Positions 9,468 to 18,503 of a stretch of DNA of 64,000 bases are shown here, one piece after another. Origin of the DNA: Ruminococcus sp. AM36-2AA (lineage in GTDB: Bacteria; Bacillota; Clostridia; Lachnospirales; Lachnospiraceae); assembly GCF_003461955.1 (NCBI RefSeq), contig NZ_QTYB01000010.1, positions 116,019-180,018 of the forward strand, in the 5' to 3' direction. The notes under the pieces were generated by a model. It was not told where the DNA came from and ran no database searches. It saw only the letters and a list, made by a program, of their open reading frames with translations. The position numbers were made by a program, and so were the translations under genes. Position 1 is the stretch's first letter. Every line of letters starts with the position of its first letter.

Positions 9468-10489
9468 CTTCTGTACTCCTTATTCTTCACAGCATACCTG
9501 TCATCTTTCCGGGATTTGGCAGGTTTCTGTTTTTTCTCATAATCATCGTAGGCCTGCACGATCTGCTGTACAAGGGGATGACGTACAACATCCTTGCTGG
9601 TCAGCTGGCAGAACCCGATATCATCAATCTTCTTCAAAACCTTCATGGCCACATCAAGGCCTGACGCCGCATCTTTCGGAAGGTCTTTCTGGGAAGCATC
9701 GCCTGTGATGATAACCTTGGACCCAAAACCGATTCGTGTCAGGAACATCTTCATCTGTGCAGGAGTGGTATTCTGTGCTTCATCCAGAATGATAAATGCA
9801 TTATCCAGAGTACGACCTCGCATATAGGCAAGAGGAGCAACCTCGATCAGGCCTTTTTCCATATTTTTTGCAAAGCTGTCTGCCCCCATGATCTGATAAA
9901 GTGCATCATACAGGGGACGAAGATACGGATCGACCTTACTCTGGAGATCTCCCGGAAGAAATCCCAGTTTCTCGCCGGCTTCAATGGCAGGTCTGGTAAG
10001 AATAATCCTGGAAACTTCTTCATTGCGGAATGCGGTTACTGCCATAGCCATGGCAAGATATGTCTTACCGGTTCCTGCAGGCCCCACTCCAAATACGATC
10101 ATCTTCTTACGGATCTGTTCCACATAATCCTTCTGTCCAAGTGTCTTGGGTTTAATGGGTCTTCCCTGTATGGTATTACAGATAAAGTCCTTGTCGATTT
10201 CCTCCATCACGGAACCGATCTTCTCCATGGCAAGAGAAAGTGCATAATTCACATTCTGCTGTGTGATGGTATTGCCTCTGCCCGCAAGGGTATTCAGTTC
10301 CTCCACGATTGCCTTCGCCTGTGTAGCTCCCTCCTGGCTTCCCAGGATTTTAAGAGAACCATCCCGGAAGATCATGGTTACGTTCAGAGTTCTTTCGATC
10401 AGCTTCAGATGCTCGTCAAACTGTCCGAAAATATTCGCCTGGCGGTCTGCCGGCACATCCACATATAATTCGATAATGCTGCTAGCCAT
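9464..10489 (-). CDS. phoH: PhoH family ATPase
   Basis: A 341-residue P-loop ATPase of the PhoH family, usually encoded next to ybeY and thought to act as an RNA helicase-like partner. It has an N-terminal KH-like segment (about 1-75), Walker A GVGPAGTGKT near residue 135-144, the PhoH motif LTRPAIEAGEKLGFLPGD, Walker B with FIILDEAQN, and sensor motif VIITGDASQKDLP. The last 25 residues are lysine/arginine-rich. It overlaps yqfD by 8 bp upstream and ybeY by 4 bp downstream, so yqfC-yqfD-phoH-ybeY form one translationally coupled unit. Confidence 0.96.
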   Translation of the reverse strand: MASSIIELYVDVPADRQANIFGQFDEHLKLIERTLNVTMIFRDGSLKILGSQEGATQAKAIVEELNTLAGRGNTITQQNVNYALSLAMEKIGSVMEEIDKDFICNTIQGRPIKPKTLGQKDYVEQIRKKMIVFGVGPAGTGKTYLAMAMAVTAFRNEEVSRIILTRPAIEAGEKLGFLPGDLQSKVDPYLRPLYDALYQIMGADSFAKNMEKGLIEVAPLAYMRGRTLDNAFIILDEAQNTTPAQMKMFLTRIGFGSKVIITGDASQKDLPKDAASGLDVAMKVLKKIDDIGFCQLTSKDVVRHPLVQQIVQAYDDYEKKQKPAKSRKDDRYAVKNKEYRR

Positions 10490-11687
10490 CCTCTGGTGTC
10501 CTTTCTTTCGGCTGCGTCTTTCTTTCTGTAGGGCCTTCCTTTCCTGTCTTTTCTATGACAGTAAGAGAACCTCTGCTGACGCAATCCTGATGTTTTATTT
10601 CTATTTTAACATTATTTTCAGATATTTGAACCCCTTTTTCTATTAATTTTTCTTCATAAACATAAAGCCTCTGAATGGCCTGTTTTTTTGCGGCCTTTTC
10701 TGTCAGTTTTTCTTTTCTGATCTCATATTTTCTGGTGGTGATGATTCCCGCGGAAATGGGGAGTCGAAAATTTTCAGAAGGTACAAACGGATATTCACAG
10801 ATCAGACGATCCTCATTCTTCTTCGCAGCAGGAGACAGATCCAGGATCCAGTTTTTATTTCGGATAAAAAAACTCCATTTTCCTTTTTCCCTGTAAACTT
10901 TTTTCTCTATAGTAAGTGGAAATGTATCATAATAATCAATGGTATAGCGTACATAAACATCTGCATCTGCCTGAACATACTCATAACGGACTACCTCCTG
11001 ACTGTCATCTGTAATGTTGACAATACCGGAAATCAGTTCCTGTCCCTTTTTTACTTCTTCACCACTCTTGATCAGGGGAGTGCCCTGTCGTGTGACCACA
11101 GACTCTACAATTCCATCCACAGTTGAAAAAAGGCTGCAGGCAGCTTTTGATGTTTCTTCAGATAATTTCGTATCGCCTTCCCGGATTTCAAAACCCAGCC
11201 TGGTCCCGGAAAGTTTTGCCGATACCCAGGTAATTTCCGGAAACTCCCGCCGCATCTCTTCTGCCAGTGCATTGCAGTGGATCTTCTTTTTGGATACTCC
11301 ACAACAGATGCCTTTCTCTTCCAGAAAGTCTACCAGCTGTGGCGTAGGATTTAAAATATTCCCCTCTATATGAATGTTCCAGACCCTTCCGGACAGAAAA
11401 AAAAGGACTCCGATCACCGTCAGAACTCCTGCCGGCAGGAGTTTATTCCGTCTGCACGCCAGCAGAAAAAAAACAGGTCCTCTTTTTTTCAGGATATGAA
11501 TATGTACACCCGTTTTCCTCCGAAGAGGACCGATCAGAAAAAAATCTTTCACCCGCATTGTCAGCAGAAGTTCTTTTTCTCCTGTCTGAACGATTCTCCT
11601 GAACATTATCCCACGGCTTTTGCACAGATTCAGGAACCGTTCACGCTGTTCGCCTGTAACGGACAGTCTTACAAAACCAGGAATCAT
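10482..11687 (-). CDS. yqfD: Sporulation protein YqfD
   Basis: A 401-residue membrane protein of the YqfD family required at an intermediate stage of sporulation; the B. subtilis gene is in the mother-cell sigma-E regulon. The N-terminal ~85 residues are cytosolic (WVKDFFLIGPLRRKTGVHIHILKKRG-type pattern), a membrane segment spans about 90-108 (LLPAGVLTVIGVLFFLSG), and the rest is predicted extracytoplasmic with a FtsQ/POTRA-like region starting IHIEGN. It starts at the end of yqfC with a 4-bp ATGA overlap. The C-terminal tail is rich in Lys, Thr and Glu. Confidence 0.93.
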   Translation of the reverse strand: MIPGFVRLSVTGEQRERFLNLCKSRGIMFRRIVQTGEKELLLTMRVKDFFLIGPLRRKTGVHIHILKKRGPVFFLLACRRNKLLPAGVLTVIGVLFFLSGRVWNIHIEGNILNPTPQLVDFLEEKGICCGVSKKKIHCNALAEEMRREFPEITWVSAKLSGTRLGFEIREGDTKLSEETSKAACSLFSTVDGIVESVVTRQGTPLIKSGEEVKKGQELISGIVNITDDSQEVVRYEYVQADADVYVRYTIDYYDTFPLTIEKKVYREKGKWSFFIRNKNWILDLSPAAKKNEDRLICEYPFVPSENFRLPISAGIITTRKYEIRKEKLTEKAAKKQAIQRLYVYEEKLIEKGVQISENNVKIEIKHQDCVSRGSLTVIEKTGKEGPTERKTQPKERTPEDG

Positions 11688-11950
11688 TTTTTCTTTCCCT
11701 CCTCAAGCAGAATGCTTTCGATCCGTCCGCAGACACACATTTCAAATGCTGTATAACAGGAAATTTCCAGGCGTTTTCCATGGATCACAAGTCTGCCGGA
11801 CGGAGTCAGAATTATGATCTCCTCTCTTGTATAGCGCTGAAGATTCCTGTAATTTTCAACGATCGCCCGGCGTTTTCCGGTAAGGATCACCTGTGTTTCA
11901 CGAAACGCCGGTTCCACCGGCAGATCCAGAAACTCCGACATTTTTTTCAT
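11684..11950 (-). CDS. yqfC: Sporulation protein YqfC
   Basis: An 88-residue protein of the YqfC/YabP superfamily, encoded directly before yqfD as in B. subtilis. The PEFR-like start FLDLPVEPAF, the central ILTGKRRAIVENYRNLQRYTREEI and the end YTAFEMCVCGRIESILLEEG are typical. ATG 11950 is preferred because CCGGAGGA lies 7 nt upstream; the open frame starting at 11968 would begin inside a terminator hairpin. The ribosome binding site itself is part of that hairpin, so expression probably depends on a separate promoter inside the hairpin loop (see the candidate sigma-E site). Confidence 0.9.
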   Translation of the reverse strand: MKKMSEFLDLPVEPAFRETQVILTGKRRAIVENYRNLQRYTREEIIILTPSGRLVIHGKRLEISCYTAFEMCVCGRIESILLEEGKKK

Positions 11951-11994
11951 AAAAAAATCCTCCGGCATTTATCATTAATCTATGCCAGAGGATT
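11951..11994 (-). terminator. Terminator of the DUF2284 gene that also contains the yqfC ribosome binding site
   Basis: On the minus strand AATCCTCTGGCA and TGCCGGAGGATT form a 12-bp stem with one G-U type mismatch and a 16-nt loop, followed by seven T residues directly abutting the yqfC ATG. The GGAGG of the descending arm is the yqfC Shine-Dalgarno sequence. Readthrough transcripts would therefore both terminate here and hide the yqfC start. Confidence 0.75.
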
Positions 11995-12007
11995 TCTTCA
12001 TATGTAT
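11977..12007 (-). promoter_or_regulatory. Candidate sigma-E promoter for yqfC-yqfD
   Basis: On the minus strand CATAGATT (11977-11984) resembles the sigma-E -10 element CATAnnnT, and ATACATAT (12000-12007) 15 bp upstream resembles an AT-rich -35. Initiation about 7 nt downstream would fall in the loop of the terminator hairpin, giving an mRNA that lacks the 5' arm and leaves the ribosome binding site free. This is an inference from pattern and from the known sigma-E control of yqfD in B. subtilis. Confidence 0.35.
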
Positions 12008-12549
12008 TATTTGCGGATCAGAACCATGGAAAACCAGAGAATGGTATTTCCCCCCAGATTATATTCCATCTGTTCCCGTTCCACGATCTCATTTACCACG
12101 ACACCATAGCTTTCCAGACAGGGATGCATATGTTCCGGAAAACGGCAGGGTTTTCCATCCAGATACGCACATCGTTTACAGTAATCACAGGATTCCGTGG
12201 AAAGAGTAAAGGTCTCATATCCTTCTCCCTCCAGAAAATCCCGGACTTTTTCTGTAAGATCTTCGTGTGCCATTCGTGTGGAAAGCATCTCTTCCATGTT
12301 CATCATGTCCGATACTTCCGCCACACTGGAAAAAAAGATCGCCTGTGGAAAACTGTGGATCTTTTTCTCACATTCCGGAAGTTCTCCTACTGCCGGGGGA
12401 CAGGCCCAGGTGCTGCCATAGCGCTCACATTCCTGTTTGCAGATTGTCCGTACACGTTCCTGCACTTTGATATCAGCTGTGTCCAGCAGACGATACTCAA
12501 AAATCGGATACTGGGCAATAAAATCTTCAAATTTTTCTTTTATATCCAT
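12007..12549 (-). CDS. DUF2284 cysteine-rich predicted metal-binding protein
   Basis: A 180-residue cytosolic protein matching the DUF2284 family of predicted metal-binding proteins. Cysteines are arranged as CKQEC near residue 37-41, WACPP near 49, and a C-terminal ferredoxin-like cluster SCDYCKRCAYLDGKPC followed by CRFPEHMHPC; at least one iron-sulfur cluster is likely. The family has no established reaction; corrinoid- or electron-transfer-linked roles have been suggested by context in anaerobes but nothing here decides. The stop is 2 bp from the start of nothing downstream but a terminator; upstream it is separated from the dihydurouridine synthase by only 2 bp, so they are cotranscribed. 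Confidence 0.82.
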   Translation of the reverse strand: MDIKEKFEDFIAQYPIFEYRLLDTADIKVQERVRTICKQECERYGSTWACPPAVGELPECEKKIHSFPQAIFFSSVAEVSDMMNMEEMLSTRMAHEDLTEKVRDFLEGEGYETFTLSTESCDYCKRCAYLDGKPCRFPEHMHPCLESYGVVVNEIVEREQMEYNLGGNTILWFSMVLIRK

Positions 12550-12551
12550 AC

Positions 12552-13514
12552 TTACAAAATCTCCTGTTCTCCAAAAAGGCTCATAACTGCCGCCTCATAG
12601 TCACCCAAATGCTGGGATTTTTTGATCTTTTTGAGGTATTTTGCGTAATTGGTAAATCCCGGTGCCATATAGCTCCACAGTTCTTTCATACGAAAAAGCA
12701 CATTTCGTTCTCCGGAAAGGTACTCCTGATACTCCCGATAAAGACAGTCATGGAACTGGCGCATTTTCTGCTTATACTGAGACTGACGGTCTTCTTTTTT
12801 CATTCTGGTTTCGCACATAATTTCATCCAGAAGGTAAGGCCTTGCAATGATCCCCCGTCCGTACATGAAGCTGTCCGCATCCGGAAATTTTTCCTGGATT
12901 TCCTGATAAGCTTCCACGGAAAAAATATCTCCGTTATAGCCCAGCGGAACTTTGATTTTTCTCTGTGCCTCTTCGTATAATCCATACCGCGGAGTTCCCT
13001 TATAATGGTCCTTCAGAAGGCGTGGATGGATGATCAGCTCCTTTATTGGATATTTGCTGTAAATTTCAAGAAGTCTTTCCCAGTCTTCCTCGTAATCGGT
13101 GCCCACGCGCGTCTTAATGGAAATCTCCATCCCTGTGTTAGCAAAGATCTCGTCCAGAAAACGGTCAAGCTTTTCCGGTTCTCCCAAAAATCCGGCCCCT
13201 TTTCCCTTGGCTGTTACGGTTCCTGAAGGACATCCAAGATTTAAGTTCACTTCTTTATGGCCATATTCATCCCGAAAAATATGTGCGGTTTTGACAAAGT
13301 CTTCCGCATTATTGGTCAGGATCTGGGGAACCACCGGAAGCTTTCCGTTTGTGTCAGGGGACACTTCTTTAATTTCCTTGCTGCTGAGTCTCTTGTTTGG
13401 CTTGGCGGTAATAAAGGGGGTAAAATATTTATCCATGGGATAAAAGCATTCATGATATGCATTGCGGTAAACCCAGTTGGTAACACCTTCCATGGGTGCC
13501 ATATAATTCTTCAT
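12552..13514 (-). CDS. tRNA-dihydrouridine synthase family protein
   Basis: An FMN enzyme that reduces uridine in tRNA D-loops. The 320-residue product begins YMAPMEGVTNWVYRNAY, has the catalytic-cysteine motif LNLGCPSGTV, then KTRVGTDYEEDWERLLEIY, IIHPRLLKDHYKG (HPR where most members have HGR), YNGDIFS and the FMN phosphate motif FMYGRGIIARPYLL. The arrangement fits the DusB/DusC-like short group found in Firmicutes, which is a second family beside canonical DusB. Its start codon overlaps the stop of the NYN gene (TAATG), indicating coupled translation. Confidence 0.9.
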   Translation of the reverse strand: MKNYMAPMEGVTNWVYRNAYHECFYPMDKYFTPFITAKPNKRLSSKEIKEVSPDTNGKLPVVPQILTNNAEDFVKTAHIFRDEYGHKEVNLNLGCPSGTVTAKGKGAGFLGEPEKLDRFLDEIFANTGMEISIKTRVGTDYEEDWERLLEIYSKYPIKELIIHPRLLKDHYKGTPRYGLYEEAQRKIKVPLGYNGDIFSVEAYQEIQEKFPDADSFMYGRGIIARPYLLDEIMCETRMKKEDRQSQYKQKMRQFHDCLYREYQEYLSGERNVLFRMKELWSYMAPGFTNYAKYLKKIKKSQHLGDYEAAVMSLFGEQEIL

Positions 13515-14305
13515 TACCGTTCCTCCTTCATACGGAAATAAATCTGTTTCCTTCCGCCACTGCCGGTAGGAATCCTGCCGGTTTCATAACTGCCCAGGGA
13601 TTTGATAAACGGAGTCAGCTTGGAATACCCGTAATTACGCACATCAAAATCCGGAAGACGTTTTCCCAGCTGATCGCCCAGCTGTCCGGAAGACAGCCAG
13701 CCTTCCTCGTCAGAAAATTTCTCGATGATGGCATTAATGGTTTTCCGTACTTTTTTTAAGTCTTTATTTTTCTTTGAACCGGAACTGTTCTGTTTGTTAT
13801 TACTGCTTTCTGCTTTCTTTGCCTCCGCCGCAGTTTCCAGATCTTCTTTTTTCTCTTCTTCCTGCTGATTGCGGTAAAGGAGATCCAGATATTTGAACTG
13901 ATTACATGCGGAAATAAAAGGTTTGGGCGTCTTTTCCTCACCCATGCCCAGAACCAGCATTCCGGATTCCCGGAGTCTTGCTGCCAGTCTGGTAAAGTCA
14001 CTGTCCGAAGAAACAATACAATATCCATCCACATTTCCGGAATAGAGAATATCCATGGCATCAATGATCATGGCCGAATCCGTGGCATTTTTTCCCGTAG
14101 TATAGCTGTACTGCTGAATGGGAATAATAGAATCCTCCAGAAGAACATTTTTCCAGGAAGAAAGCCTGGCACTGGTCCAGTCTCCATAGATTCGTTTATA
14201 GGTAGCGATGCCAATGTTCGCCACCTCGTCCACAATGATCTTGATATATTTGTCTGATACATTATCAGCGTCGATCAGTATTGCAATTCTTAATTCATTG
14301 TCCAT
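13514..14305 (-). CDS. NYN domain (LabA-like) protein with C-terminal OST-HTH/LOTUS domain
   Basis: A 263-residue predicted RNA-processing protein. Residues 1-135 are a NYN/PIN-like nuclease domain with conserved acids in AILIDADNVS (Asp12, Asp14), NATDSAMIIDAMDILY and SSDSDFTRLAARLRE. A Lys/Glu/Ser-rich linker spans about 150-185. Residues about 187-263 form an OST-HTH/LOTUS winged helix (NAIIEKFSDEEGWLSSGQLGDQLGKRLPDF and RNYGYSKLTPFIKS pattern), thought to bind RNA. No substrate is known for this family in Firmicutes. It heads a three-gene string NYN - Dus - DUF2284; a weak TATACT -10 is visible around 14390 on the minus strand, near the end of the preceding gene. Confidence 0.88.
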   Translation of the reverse strand: MDNELRIAILIDADNVSDKYIKIIVDEVANIGIATYKRIYGDWTSARLSSWKNVLLEDSIIPIQQYSYTTGKNATDSAMIIDAMDILYSGNVDGYCIVSSDSDFTRLAARLRESGMLVLGMGEEKTPKPFISACNQFKYLDLLYRNQQEEEKKEDLETAAEAKKAESSNNKQNSSGSKKNKDLKKVRKTINAIIEKFSDEEGWLSSGQLGDQLGKRLPDFDVRNYGYSKLTPFIKSLGSYETGRIPTGSGGRKQIYFRMKEER

Positions 14306-14409
14306 AAATCCAACCTTTTCTTTGTCAAGCGGATAAAAGCATCCGCAGTCGGTTAATCTGTGCCGTCTCCGCCCCGGCGTCTTTTAAGAACAGTATAACT
14401 GAAATTTCC

Positions 14410-15699
14410 TCAGTGTTCCAGCATGATCTTAAGGATTTCTCGGTCTGTTTCTTTCATTCCATCTTTTCCGATCTGCCCCACACAGCTGATGGTTTCTGCT
14501 GTTTCTTCCTGAAGAATTCCCGTGTAAGGAGCATAGGACTGACCGTTCATGGCAAGATGATGAGCAAGAAACGCCGCATCCAGACTGGCCGCGATCTTGG
14601 CAGCACAGGAGATCTTTGCTCCATCGCAGATGATTCCCGGAATGTTCGCCAGAGTATTTTCGATAGTCTTTTTGATCTGGGAAATACTTCCCCCTACCAT
14701 ATAGGTGATGGCTGCTCCTGCCGCACAGGATGCAGACACCGCACCACAGAATGCCGATAGTTTGCCAATATAATATTTCTGATACACAGTAAGAAGATTG
14801 GAAAATACAAGCGCCCGGTACAGACTATAGTCCGGCAGCTCCATTTCCCTCGCATAAACGATCAGAGGGACGGAACAGGCGATTCCCTGATTTCCGCTTC
14901 CGGAGTTAATGACAACCGGCATGTCACATCCGCCCATACGCGCCTCGGAAGCCGCAGCGGTAAGGCTTCGCATTCTGGTAAGCATATCATGGGAATAATT
15001 TTCACGGATCACACGTCCGATCCCAAGTCCGTATTTTCCGGTCATTCCCTCATGGGCAATGGCCATGTTGCTTTTGATCTGGGTATCCAGAAGATTTTTT
15101 ACATCAGAAAGTTCTACGGTATCTGCAAACTCCCGGATATCCTCCAGATTTAAAAGACTGCGGTCTGCCGCTTCTTTTTCTTCCAGTGCCTGATCCGCAT
15201 CCAGCAGAATTTCTCCGTTTTTTTCAATTCTGGTCACATTAATGTGATCGTATTTGATCTCCAGACAGACAGTATCTTCTCCTGCACACATTTCAATTAC
15301 AATATGAAGTACAACCGGGGTGTCCAGAAGTTCCACTTTACAGATATCCGCATCCAGAAGTTCCCGGCAACGTTTTCTTCCCTCGTCTGTTACTTTTGAG
15401 AGAACCTCCATATCAAGCGATGCATCGCCTGCCACCGCACCAAGAACCACTCCTGCGGGAATCCCCTTTAATCCTCCGGAGTTTGGAATGATGACACAGC
15501 GCACATTCTTTATAATATTTCCGGAGCATTTTGCCACAATATGCTCCGGTTCTCTTCCAAGAACTTCTCTTGCCCTTGCCGCACCGTAAGCCAGAGCAAT
15601 CGGCTCCGTGCAGCCCATGGCAGGAACCATTTCTTCCCTCAGAATGGCCAGATAATTATCATATATATTTTTTTCCACCTTTTTCTTTTCCCTTCTCAT
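14410..15699 (-). CDS. cyuA: L-cysteine desulfidase / serine dehydratase-like enzyme (CyuA/YhaM family)
   Basis: A 429-residue enzyme of the UPF0597/CyuA family, an Fe-S protein that breaks L-cysteine into sulfide, ammonia and pyruvate. Diagnostic motifs are PAMGCTEPIALAYGAA at about 28-43, KCSGNIIKNV, PNSGGLKGIPAGVVLG, GGCDMPVVINSGSGNQG and the C-terminal IICDGAKISCAAKIA; the Cys residues in these motifs are the likely cluster and active-site ligands. It begins 20 bp after oppF and is probably cotranscribed, suggesting the importer supplies cysteine-containing peptides. The start is uncertain: the ATG at 15699 has only a distant AGGA, while a GTG seven codons in (15678) has GGGA at a better distance. 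Confidence 0.9.
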   Translation of the reverse strand: MRREKKKVEKNIYDNYLAILREEMVPAMGCTEPIALAYGAARAREVLGREPEHIVAKCSGNIIKNVRCVIIPNSGGLKGIPAGVVLGAVAGDASLDMEVLSKVTDEGRKRCRELLDADICKVELLDTPVVLHIVIEMCAGEDTVCLEIKYDHINVTRIEKNGEILLDADQALEEKEAADRSLLNLEDIREFADTVELSDVKNLLDTQIKSNMAIAHEGMTGKYGLGIGRVIRENYSHDMLTRMRSLTAAASEARMGGCDMPVVINSGSGNQGIACSVPLIVYAREMELPDYSLYRALVFSNLLTVYQKYYIGKLSAFCGAVSASCAAGAAITYMVGGSISQIKKTIENTLANIPGIICDGAKISCAAKIAASLDAAFLAHHLAMNGQSYAPYTGILQEETAETISCVGQIGKDGMKETDREILKIMLEH

Positions 15700-15719
15700 A
15701 TTGTCCGAAATTCCTGATA

Positions 15720-16685
15720 TCAGTATTTATGGCAGGCCACCAGATGTCCTGGCTCTGCTTCCCGAAGCAGTGGAACTTCCTGTCTGCATCGTTCTTCGCA
15801 CCATGGACAGCGGTTATGAAACCTGCATCCGCCAATGGAACGTGACTGCACGCCGTTATCTGTTACGATCTGATCCAGTGTTTTTACTCTCGGGTCCGGT
15901 ACCGGAATGGAAGAAATCAGCATTTTTGTATAGGGATGCAGCGGATTGGAATAGAGTTTGTCTGCATCTGCGATTTCCATAAGATTTCCCAGATAAAGAA
16001 CTCCGATCTCATCACAGATCTTCTGTACCACCTGCAGCTGATGGCTGATAAACAGGTAAGTAAGTCCGTATTTTTCCTGAAGATCCTGAAGCATCTGAAC
16101 GATCTGTGCCTGGAGAGAAACATCCAGCGCGGAAATGGGCTCATCGCAGACTACAAACTCCGGCTGTACGGAAAGTGCCCTGGCAATGGAAATTCTCTGT
16201 CTCTGTCCTCCGGAGAATTCATGTGGATATTTCAAAAGATCCTGTTCTTTAAGGCCAACAACCCGGATCAGTTCTTTTGCACGTTCTTTCCGCTCTTTTG
16301 GAGTATACAGCTTATGGATTTCCATAGGCTCGCAGATAATATCCTGCACGGTATGGCTTGGATCTAGGGATGAATACGGGTCCTGAAAAACAGACTGCAT
16401 TTTTTTGCGGTATGGAAGAAGCTCTTTTTCTCCCATAGCTCCAATTTCCGCTTCTCCGTAAAAAATCTCCCCTCCTGTAGGCTTATGATAGCGGAGGATC
16501 GCTTTTCCAATGGTAGACTTTCCACTTCCGGACTCTCCTACCAGCCCGAAAGTTTTTCCCTTTTCAATGGAAAAGCTCACCTGATCTACAGCTTTCAGGA
16601 TACCCGGCTTGAAAGACAGAAGTTTCGGAGATTTCTGTTTAAAATATACTTTCAGATCTTTTACTTCAATTAAAGAATTACTCAT
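15720..16685 (-). CDS. oppF: Oligopeptide ABC transporter ATP-binding protein OppF
   Basis: The second ATPase of the peptide importer, 321 residues. Walker A is GESGSGKS, the Q-loop is VFQDPYSSLDP, the signature is FSGGQRQR, and Walker B is FVVCDEPISALD. The switch histidine lies in FISHQL, with Gln where most members have Asp. The C-terminal OppF extension carries the Cys-rich GGCRFHNRCPWCEERC motif of the oligopeptide/dipeptide C-terminal domain, which in relatives binds an Fe-S cluster. The start overlaps the stop of oppD by 4 bp. Confidence 0.95.
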   Translation of the reverse strand: MSNSLIEVKDLKVYFKQKSPKLLSFKPGILKAVDQVSFSIEKGKTFGLVGESGSGKSTIGKAILRYHKPTGGEIFYGEAEIGAMGEKELLPYRKKMQSVFQDPYSSLDPSHTVQDIICEPMEIHKLYTPKERKERAKELIRVVGLKEQDLLKYPHEFSGGQRQRISIARALSVQPEFVVCDEPISALDVSLQAQIVQMLQDLQEKYGLTYLFISHQLQVVQKICDEIGVLYLGNLMEIADADKLYSNPLHPYTKMLISSIPVPDPRVKTLDQIVTDNGVQSRSIGGCRFHNRCPWCEERCRQEVPLLREAEPGHLVACHKY

Positions 16686-17641
16686 TTTTCCTCCTCCCTT
16701 CTGTGACAGAGAATCTTATGATTTTCCGAAGATTCATAATATTTCGGAAGACAGGCCTCGCAGGTTTTATCCGCATACTTGCAGCGGTTCAGAAACGGAC
16801 ATAAATTTCCGCTTCCGTCAGAAAGATCTCTTTCCAGAAACTGTTCAAAGGTTCCTCCCACACGTGGCATACTTGCGATCAGTGCCTGGGTATACGGGTG
16901 ACCCGGATTAAGAAAAATCTCCTCTACGGTTCCCTCCTCTACCACGTAACCACCGCACATAACAGCCACCCGCTTACATGTCTGCGCCACAACACCCAGA
17001 TCATGAGTGATCAGAATGATACTCATATTGTTTTTTTTCTGAAGTTCCAGAAGAAGATGAAGGATCTGTGCCTGAATGGTTACATCCAGAGCTGTTGTCG
17101 GTTCATCGGCAATGAGAACTTTCGGATTGCTGCTCATAGCCATGGCGATCATTACACGCTGGCGCATACCTCCCGAAAGCTCATGAGGATAACTACGCAT
17201 GGCTTTTTCAGGATCTGTGATCCCTACTGCTGTCAGCAGCTCAAGCACCCGGGCCTTTGCCTCTTTTTTTGTCATGGAAGTATGGCGGCGGATCAGCTCC
17301 ACCATCTTGTTTCCTACGGTATAGACCGGATTCAGTGCAGAAAGAGAATCCTGAAAAATCATGGCAATCTCACCACCACGGATTTCCCGGAGCTCTGCCT
17401 CACTTTTTTTCAGAATATCCTCACCCTGAAAAAGGATTTCTCCTCCCATAATCCTGCAGTTGGACGGGCCAAGACGGAGAATGGATTTCGTTGTTACACT
17501 TTTTCCACTTCCGGATTCACCTACAATTCCGAAAAAATCTCCCTCTTCAATGGCAAACCCGGCATCTTTTACTGCCTGTGTTTCTCCAAGATCCGTAAAG
17601 AAAGACACTTTCAGATCTTTTACTTCCAGTAATTTTTCCAT
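16682..17641 (-). CDS. oppD: Oligopeptide ABC transporter ATP-binding protein OppD
   Basis: First ATPase of the peptide importer, 319 residues. It has Walker A GESGSGKS, the OppD-type Q-loop [12 protein letters not shown], signature LSGGMRQR and Walker [21 protein letters not shown], then the H-loop [10 protein letters not shown]. The C-terminal oligopeptide domain includes [19 protein letters not shown] with four cysteines. OppC ends 16 bp upstream. Together OppD and OppF form the heterodimeric motor on the cytosolic side of the OppBC channel. Confidence 0.95.
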   Translation of the reverse strand: MEKLLEVKDLKVSFFTDLGETQAVKDAGFAIEEGDFFGIVGESGSGKSVTTKSILRLGPSNCRIMGGEILFQGEDILKKSEAELREIRGGEIAMIFQDSLSALNPVYTVGNKMVELIRRHTSMTKKEAKARVLELLTAVGITDPEKAMRSYPHELSGGMRQRVMIAMAMSSNPKVLIADEPTTALDVTIQAQILHLLLELQKKNNMSIILITHDLGVVAQTCKRVAVMCGGYVVEEGTVEEIFLNPGHPYTQALIASMPRVGGTFEQFLERDLSDGSGNLCPFLNRCKYADKTCEACLPKYYESSENHKILCHRREEEK

Positions 17642-17656
17642 TTGTGCATGTCCTCC

Positions 17657-18490
17657 TTACTTGGGCTCAAATACTTTTCTCAACACTTCTCCCAGATAGT
17701 TGAAACTGATAACCGTGATCAGGATCAGAATACCCGGAAAGATGGCAAGGTACGGAGCCTGCTGGATATAACGCTGTGCATTGCTGAGCATGCTTCCCCA
17801 GGAAGCTGTAGGCGGCTGGATGCCCAGGCCGAAAAAGCTCAGTGCGGACTCCATCAGGATCGCGTTTGCAATATTCATAGTTGCGGCAACAATAATGGTC
17901 GGCATGATATTCGGAAGAATATGATGCACAATTGTGGAAAACTTTTTCTGTCCGGAAATCTTTGCATAGATAACATATTCTCTCTCATTCAGGGAAATCG
18001 TCTCACCACGGACGATCCTGGCAATGTTCATCCAGGTCAGAAATCCAATGATCAGGACAATATTCTGTAAACCCGGTTTCAGAAAAGCGTTCATAACGAT
18101 CATGATCAGGAATGTAGGAAGGCTCATCAGTGCATCTACCAGACGCATCAGTACCGCATCCACGGTTCCTCCTACAAATCCACTGATGGAGCCCACAATC
18201 ACTCCAAGGGCTGTAGAAAGGATCATGGACAGAAATCCAACCAGAAGAGAAGCTCTTCCGCCATAAATACAACGTGCCAAATAATCCCTTCCCATATCGT
18301 CGGTTCCAAAGAGATGTGACATAGAAGGGGCGTTCAGTCTCTCTGTAGCGCTGATGGCATTGGGGTCCACCGGATACAGAAAGGCAAAAATAGAGATCAG
18401 TGCCAGAAGAAGGATAGCCACTGCTCCTGCAACTGCCAATTTATTTGTCTTAAAACCAAGTTTGATGTTTTTCCAGATATTTTCTCTCAT
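17657..18490 (-). CDS. oppC: Oligopeptide ABC transporter permease OppC
   Basis: A 277-residue inner permease of the importer with an N-terminal cytosolic tail, a first hydrophobic segment at about 17-36 and the OppC-type periplasmic start LFGTDDMGRDYLARCIYGGRASL. The EAA loop that contacts the ATPase is RGETISLNEREYVIYAKISGQ, followed by HHILPN. Five or six membrane helices are visible. It is one of the binding-protein-dependent transport BPD_transp_1 family and pairs with OppB. Confidence 0.95.
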   Translation of the reverse strand: MRENIWKNIKLGFKTNKLAVAGAVAILLLALISIFAFLYPVDPNAISATERLNAPSMSHLFGTDDMGRDYLARCIYGGRASLLVGFLSMILSTALGVIVGSISGFVGGTVDAVLMRLVDALMSLPTFLIMIVMNAFLKPGLQNIVLIIGFLTWMNIARIVRGETISLNEREYVIYAKISGQKKFSTIVHHILPNIMPTIIVAATMNIANAILMESALSFFGLGIQPPTASWGSMLSNAQRYIQQAPYLAIFPGILILITVISFNYLGEVLRKVFEPK

Positions 18491-18503
18491 GACCCTTCAC
18501 CTC

